64,000 nt of DNA from Phenylobacterium montanum (GTDB lineage: Bacteria > Pseudomonadota > Alphaproteobacteria > Caulobacterales > Caulobacteraceae): contig NZ_CP073078.1 of the NCBI RefSeq assembly GCF_018135625.1, positions 1 to 64,000 on the forward strand, in the 5' to 3' direction. This document shows, piece after piece, positions 61,683-64,000 of this stretch. Made by a program: the position numbers and the translations under genes. The notes under the pieces were generated by a model, which worked only from the letters and a program-made list of their open reading frames with translations, did no database searches and was not told where the DNA came from. The stretch's first letter is position 1. Each line of letters opens with the position of its first letter.

Positions 61683-62345
61683 ATGCATCAGCCCGAGCCC
61701 TCCGACTTCGACGACGCCCCCGCGGCGGACCCCGTGTCCGCGGCGGCGTTGGCGCGTGGGGTGGCGGAGCGGCAGGTGGCGTTTCTGGATCGGCTGGCGG
61801 AAGCCGGGACAAGGATGGCCGAGGCCCTGGCGCAGAGGACCGTCGAGGAGGCGGCTGGCGGCGCGGATGTCGAGGGGCTGGACCGGGCGTTCCAGAAGGT
61901 CACCCGGGCGGTGCGGCTGACGCTCGCCTTGCAGACCAAGGCAGTCAAGGACCTGGCGGCGCTGGAGGCTGGGTGCGTTCGCGTCACGGAGGCGGCGCCG
62001 CAGGAAGACCCGCTTGACCAGCGTCGGCGTCGGATCGCGCGGATCGTGAACCGGGTGGTGGCGGACGACGAGGCCACAGCCTGGAAGGCCGAGCGCCTCT
62101 GCGGCCGGGTCTGGGAGCGGCTGAGTGATGAGGACATCTATGGCGATGTGCTCTCCAAGCCGATCGGCGTGGTGATCGAGATGATCTGCCGGGACCTGGA
62201 TATCCCGGTGAACTGGGTGCATCTGGCCCGGGAGGCCTGGGCGGTTCAGGAGATGGCCGGCGGCGACGAGACCTCGCCGTTCTTGGCGCCGGATGGGGCC
62301 TATTTGCGGTGGTTTCGGCCGCCGCCGCTGGCTGGGGCGCCTTGA
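61683..62345 (+). CDS. Hypothetical protein, mostly helical
   Basis: 220 residues, soluble and helical; the middle third (RRRIARIVNRVVADDEATAWKAERL region) is charged. Nothing assigns a function. A TTGACA at 61644-61649 with a weak -10 (TCCTAT, 61667-61672) would put transcription start within a few bases of the ATG, so the message may be leaderless, as many Caulobacter mRNAs are. Confidence 0.7.
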   Translation: MHQPEPSDFDDAPAADPVSAAALARGVAERQVAFLDRLAEAGTRMAEALAQRTVEEAAGGADVEGLDRAFQKVTRAVRLTLALQTKAVKDLAALEAGCVRVTEAAPQEDPLDQRRRRIARIVNRVVADDEATAWKAERLCGRVWERLSDEDIYGDVLSKPIGVVIEMICRDLDIPVNWVHLAREAWAVQEMAGGDETSPFLAPDGAYLRWFRPPPLAGAP

Positions 62346-62369
62346 TTTTCCACTCCCTACCCAAAACTT

Positions 62370-62506
62370 CGTCATCCCGGCCGGAGCGTAGCGCAGAGCC
62401 GGGACCCAGCCGCACTGGCCTCGACGCTGCATAGTAGCGCGTCTGGGGCGGGGGTGCTGGGTCCCGGCTCTCCAGCCCGCTGCGCGGGCCTCCGGCCGGG
62501 ATGACG
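62370..62506. repeat. Palindromic intergenic repeat, family D
   Basis: The ends CGTCATCCCGGCCGGA and TCCGGCCGGGATGACG are perfect inverted repeats, and the inner AGAGCCGGGACCCAG pairs with CTGGGTCCCGGCTCT. It lies between the hypothetical gene and rpiA. A REP-like element without coding capacity. Confidence 0.8.
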
Positions 62507-62573
62507 GGGTTGGGGGATGTGGGTGTGCTTGGGACCTATTCCCACAAACCCAGCCTTCGCCTATGTCACCCCT

Positions 62574-63257
62574 ATGACGGCAGACGAACAGAAGCGGGCC
62601 ACGGGCGAGGCTGCGGCGGCCCTGGTGGAAGACGGCATGGTCGTGGGGCTGGGCACCGGCTCGACCGCGGCCTGGTTCGTCAAGGCGCTGGCGGCGCGCA
62701 AGCTGGATATCCGCGGGGTGCCGACCTCGGTCGCCACGGCCGAGCTGGCGGCGAGCCTGGGGATGCGCCTGACCAGCCTGGACGAGGTGTCGTCTATCGA
62801 CCTCACCGTGGACGGCGCCGACGAGATCGGGCCGGGCCTGTCGCTGATCAAGGGCGGCGGGGCGGCGTTGCTGCGCGAAAAGCTGGTCTGGGAGGCGTCC
62901 AGGCGCTGCGTCTGCATCGCCGATGCGGGCAAGGTGGTCCGGACCCTGGGCGCCTTCGCCCTGCCGATCGAGGTGGTGGCCTTTGCGCACAAGACCACGG
63001 CGCTGCGGATCAGCGACGCCCTGGCGGACTGCGACATCGGCGTTCGCCCGCGCCTGCGCCTGAAAGACGGCGCGCCGGTGGCGACGGACGGCGGCAACCT
63101 TATCTATGACGCGGCCTGCGGCGCGATCCCCGATCCCGCCCGCCTCGCCGAAGCGCTGAAGGGCGTCACCGGCGTGGTCGACCACGGGCTGTTCCTGGAT
63201 CTCGCCGACGAGGCGCTGATCGGCCGGGAGACGGGCGTGGAGCGCCTGGTTCCGTAA
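62574..63257 (+). CDS. rpiA: Ribose-5-phosphate isomerase A
   Basis: 227 residues interconverting ribose-5-phosphate and ribulose-5-phosphate. Motifs GLGTGSTAAWFV (25-36), TVDGADEIGP (D80, D83, E84) and KGGGAALLREK (with the catalytic Glu102) are intact. The ATG at 62574 gives normal length. Followed by gor, separated by a family A repeat. Confidence 0.96.
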   Translation: MTADEQKRATGEAAAALVEDGMVVGLGTGSTAAWFVKALAARKLDIRGVPTSVATAELAASLGMRLTSLDEVSSIDLTVDGADEIGPGLSLIKGGGAALLREKLVWEASRRCVCIADAGKVVRTLGAFALPIEVVAFAHKTTALRISDALADCDIGVRPRLRLKDGAPVATDGGNLIYDAACGAIPDPARLAEALKGVTGVVDHGLFLDLADEALIGRETGVERLVP

Positions 63258-63300
63258 AGCGGGTTGGGATTTGTGGATTGGTGCGGATGGATTTTTATAT

Positions 63301-63422
63301 CCGCTCATCCCGGCGAATGCCGGGACCCAGATCGTAAGGCTCAGCCAGAGGGTATTGGCGCCTGAAAATTCCTGGGTCCGGCGCCATATGATTTGGGTCC
63401 CGGCATTCGCCGGGATGAGCGG
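63301..63422. repeat. Palindromic intergenic repeat, family A copy 3
   Basis: Arms 63301-63332 and 63391-63422 are 32-mers complementary except for one base, containing the same CCCGGCGAATGCCGGGA as copies 1 and 2, around a 58-base loop of different sequence. It lies between rpiA and gor. Confidence 0.85.
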
Positions 63423-63474
63423 GTTCGAGTGCGGCCCGCCGATCTCGGTTCGGTTCAGCTATTGAGGAGCCGCC

Positions 63475-64000
63475 ATGGCGGGCTACGACTACGATCTCTT
63501 CGTCATCGGCGCCGGTTCGGGCGGGGTGCGGGCGGCCAGGCTGGCGGCCATGAGCGGGGCCAGGGTGGCGGTGGCCGAGGAATACCGGGTCGGCGGCACC
63601 TGCGTGATCCGCGGCTGCGTGCCGAAGAAGTTCATGGTCTACGCCAGCGAGTTCACCCACGCCTTTGAGGAGGCGCGCGGCTTCGGCTGGGAGATCGAGG
63701 GCGCCAAATTCGACTGGCGCCGGTTCCTGATGGCCAAGGACGCCGAGATCAGCCGGCTGTCGGGCATCTATACCTCGAACCTGGAGAAGGCCGGCGTCGA
63801 CCTCTTGCTCGGGACCGCACGGTTCGTGGATGACCATACCCTGGAGCTGAAGGAAAAGTCGGGCGGCAAGCGGACCATCACCGCAGCCAAGGTGCTGATC
63901 GCCACCGGCGGCCGGCCGACCCTGCCGACCGACGTGCCCGGCATCGAGCACGTGATCACCTCGGAAGAAGCCTTCCACCTGCCCGAATTGCCCAAGCGGA
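63475..64000 (+). CDS. gor: Glutathione-disulfide reductase (5' part, cut by window)
   Basis: First 175 residues of a pyridine nucleotide-disulfide oxidoreductase: FAD motif FVIGAGSGGVRAAR and the redox pair C43/C48 in GGTCVIRGCVPKKFM, which is the glutathione reductase version. The next FAD-binding segment is VLIATGGRP. GAGGAG lies seven bases before the ATG. The remainder lies beyond the window. Confidence 0.94.
   Translation, partial: MAGYDYDLFVIGAGSGGVRAARLAAMSGARVAVAEEYRVGGTCVIRGCVPKKFMVYASEFTHAFEEARGFGWEIEGAKFDWRRFLMAKDAEISRLSGIYTSNLEKAGVDLLLGTARFVDDHTLELKEKSGGKRTITAAKVLIATGGRPTLPTDVPGIEHVITSEEAFHLPELPKR

Noticed and set aside
1-64000. CRISPR array, insertion sequence, prophage or integrase
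   Set aside because: No regularly spaced repeats, transposase, integrase or phage structural genes were found. The repeats present are short palindromic intergenic elements.

Overview
The window is dense, high-GC bacterial chromosome with no rRNA, tRNA, CRISPR array or transposase. The TonB-dependent receptors, FerR/Fcs/Ech-type aromatic catabolism, a CysNC fusion, short intergenic gaps and the rpiA-gor order suggest an alphaproteobacterium of the Caulobacterales (Phenylobacterium/Caulobacter-like). This placement is inferred from gene content only.

Layout. 1-2813: cysD and a cysNC fusion (sulfate activation), cut by the left edge. 2833-12823: a hydroxycinnamate (ferulate-type) module: secreted amidohydrolase, TonB receptor, tannase/feruloyl-esterase-family hydrolase, MarR regulator, vanillin-dehydrogenase-like enzyme, hydroxycinnamoyl-CoA hydratase-lyase and feruloyl-CoA synthetase. 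Two near-identical operator-like sites tie the module together. 12801-17382: aminotransferase, acyl-CoA synthetase, and a divergent SDR/TetR pair with twin operators. 17460-20709: polysaccharide export protein, CheW, GH16-like protein and an S53 (sedolisin) relative that has lost its catalytic residues. 20917-29527: a carnitine and gamma-butyrobetaine catabolic island (two GATase1-AraC regulators, L-carnitine dehydrogenase/thioesterase fusion, beta-keto acid cleavage enzyme, PLP dehydratase, NCS1 permease, gamma-butyrobetaine dioxygenase). 29687-33102: second TonB receptor plus secreted alpha/beta hydrolase. 33251-39781: two hybrid histidine kinases, gabT and an APC permease. 39739-41972: selU and selD (2-selenouridine in tRNA). 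41989-43654: AIM24-family protein, small coiled-coil protein and MarR regulator.

43655-45682 is the most unusual stretch. An EF-Tu paralog outside any ribosomal operon is preceded by about 800 bases holding two short reading frames, two strong intrinsic terminators and alternative base-pairings. It looks like a translation-sensing attenuator. The EF-Tu paralog also replaces an Arg-Thr pair where single changes give pulvomycin resistance in E. coli EF-Tu.

45740-64000: a second beta-keto acid cleavage enzyme with a carboxymuconolactone-decarboxylase-like partner and divergent AraC regulator, ilvE, GFA and GST proteins, a DUF4349 lipoprotein under a 22-bp palindrome, a metallo-beta-lactamase-fold lipid-anchored-looking hydrolase, a GIY-YIG-like protein, GH92 mannosidase, a porin, the mtnBDC methionine-salvage operon, a small AT-richer islet, small envelope proteins, rpiA and the start of gor. 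Four families of palindromic intergenic repeats occur; one has three copies with 32-bp inverted arms.
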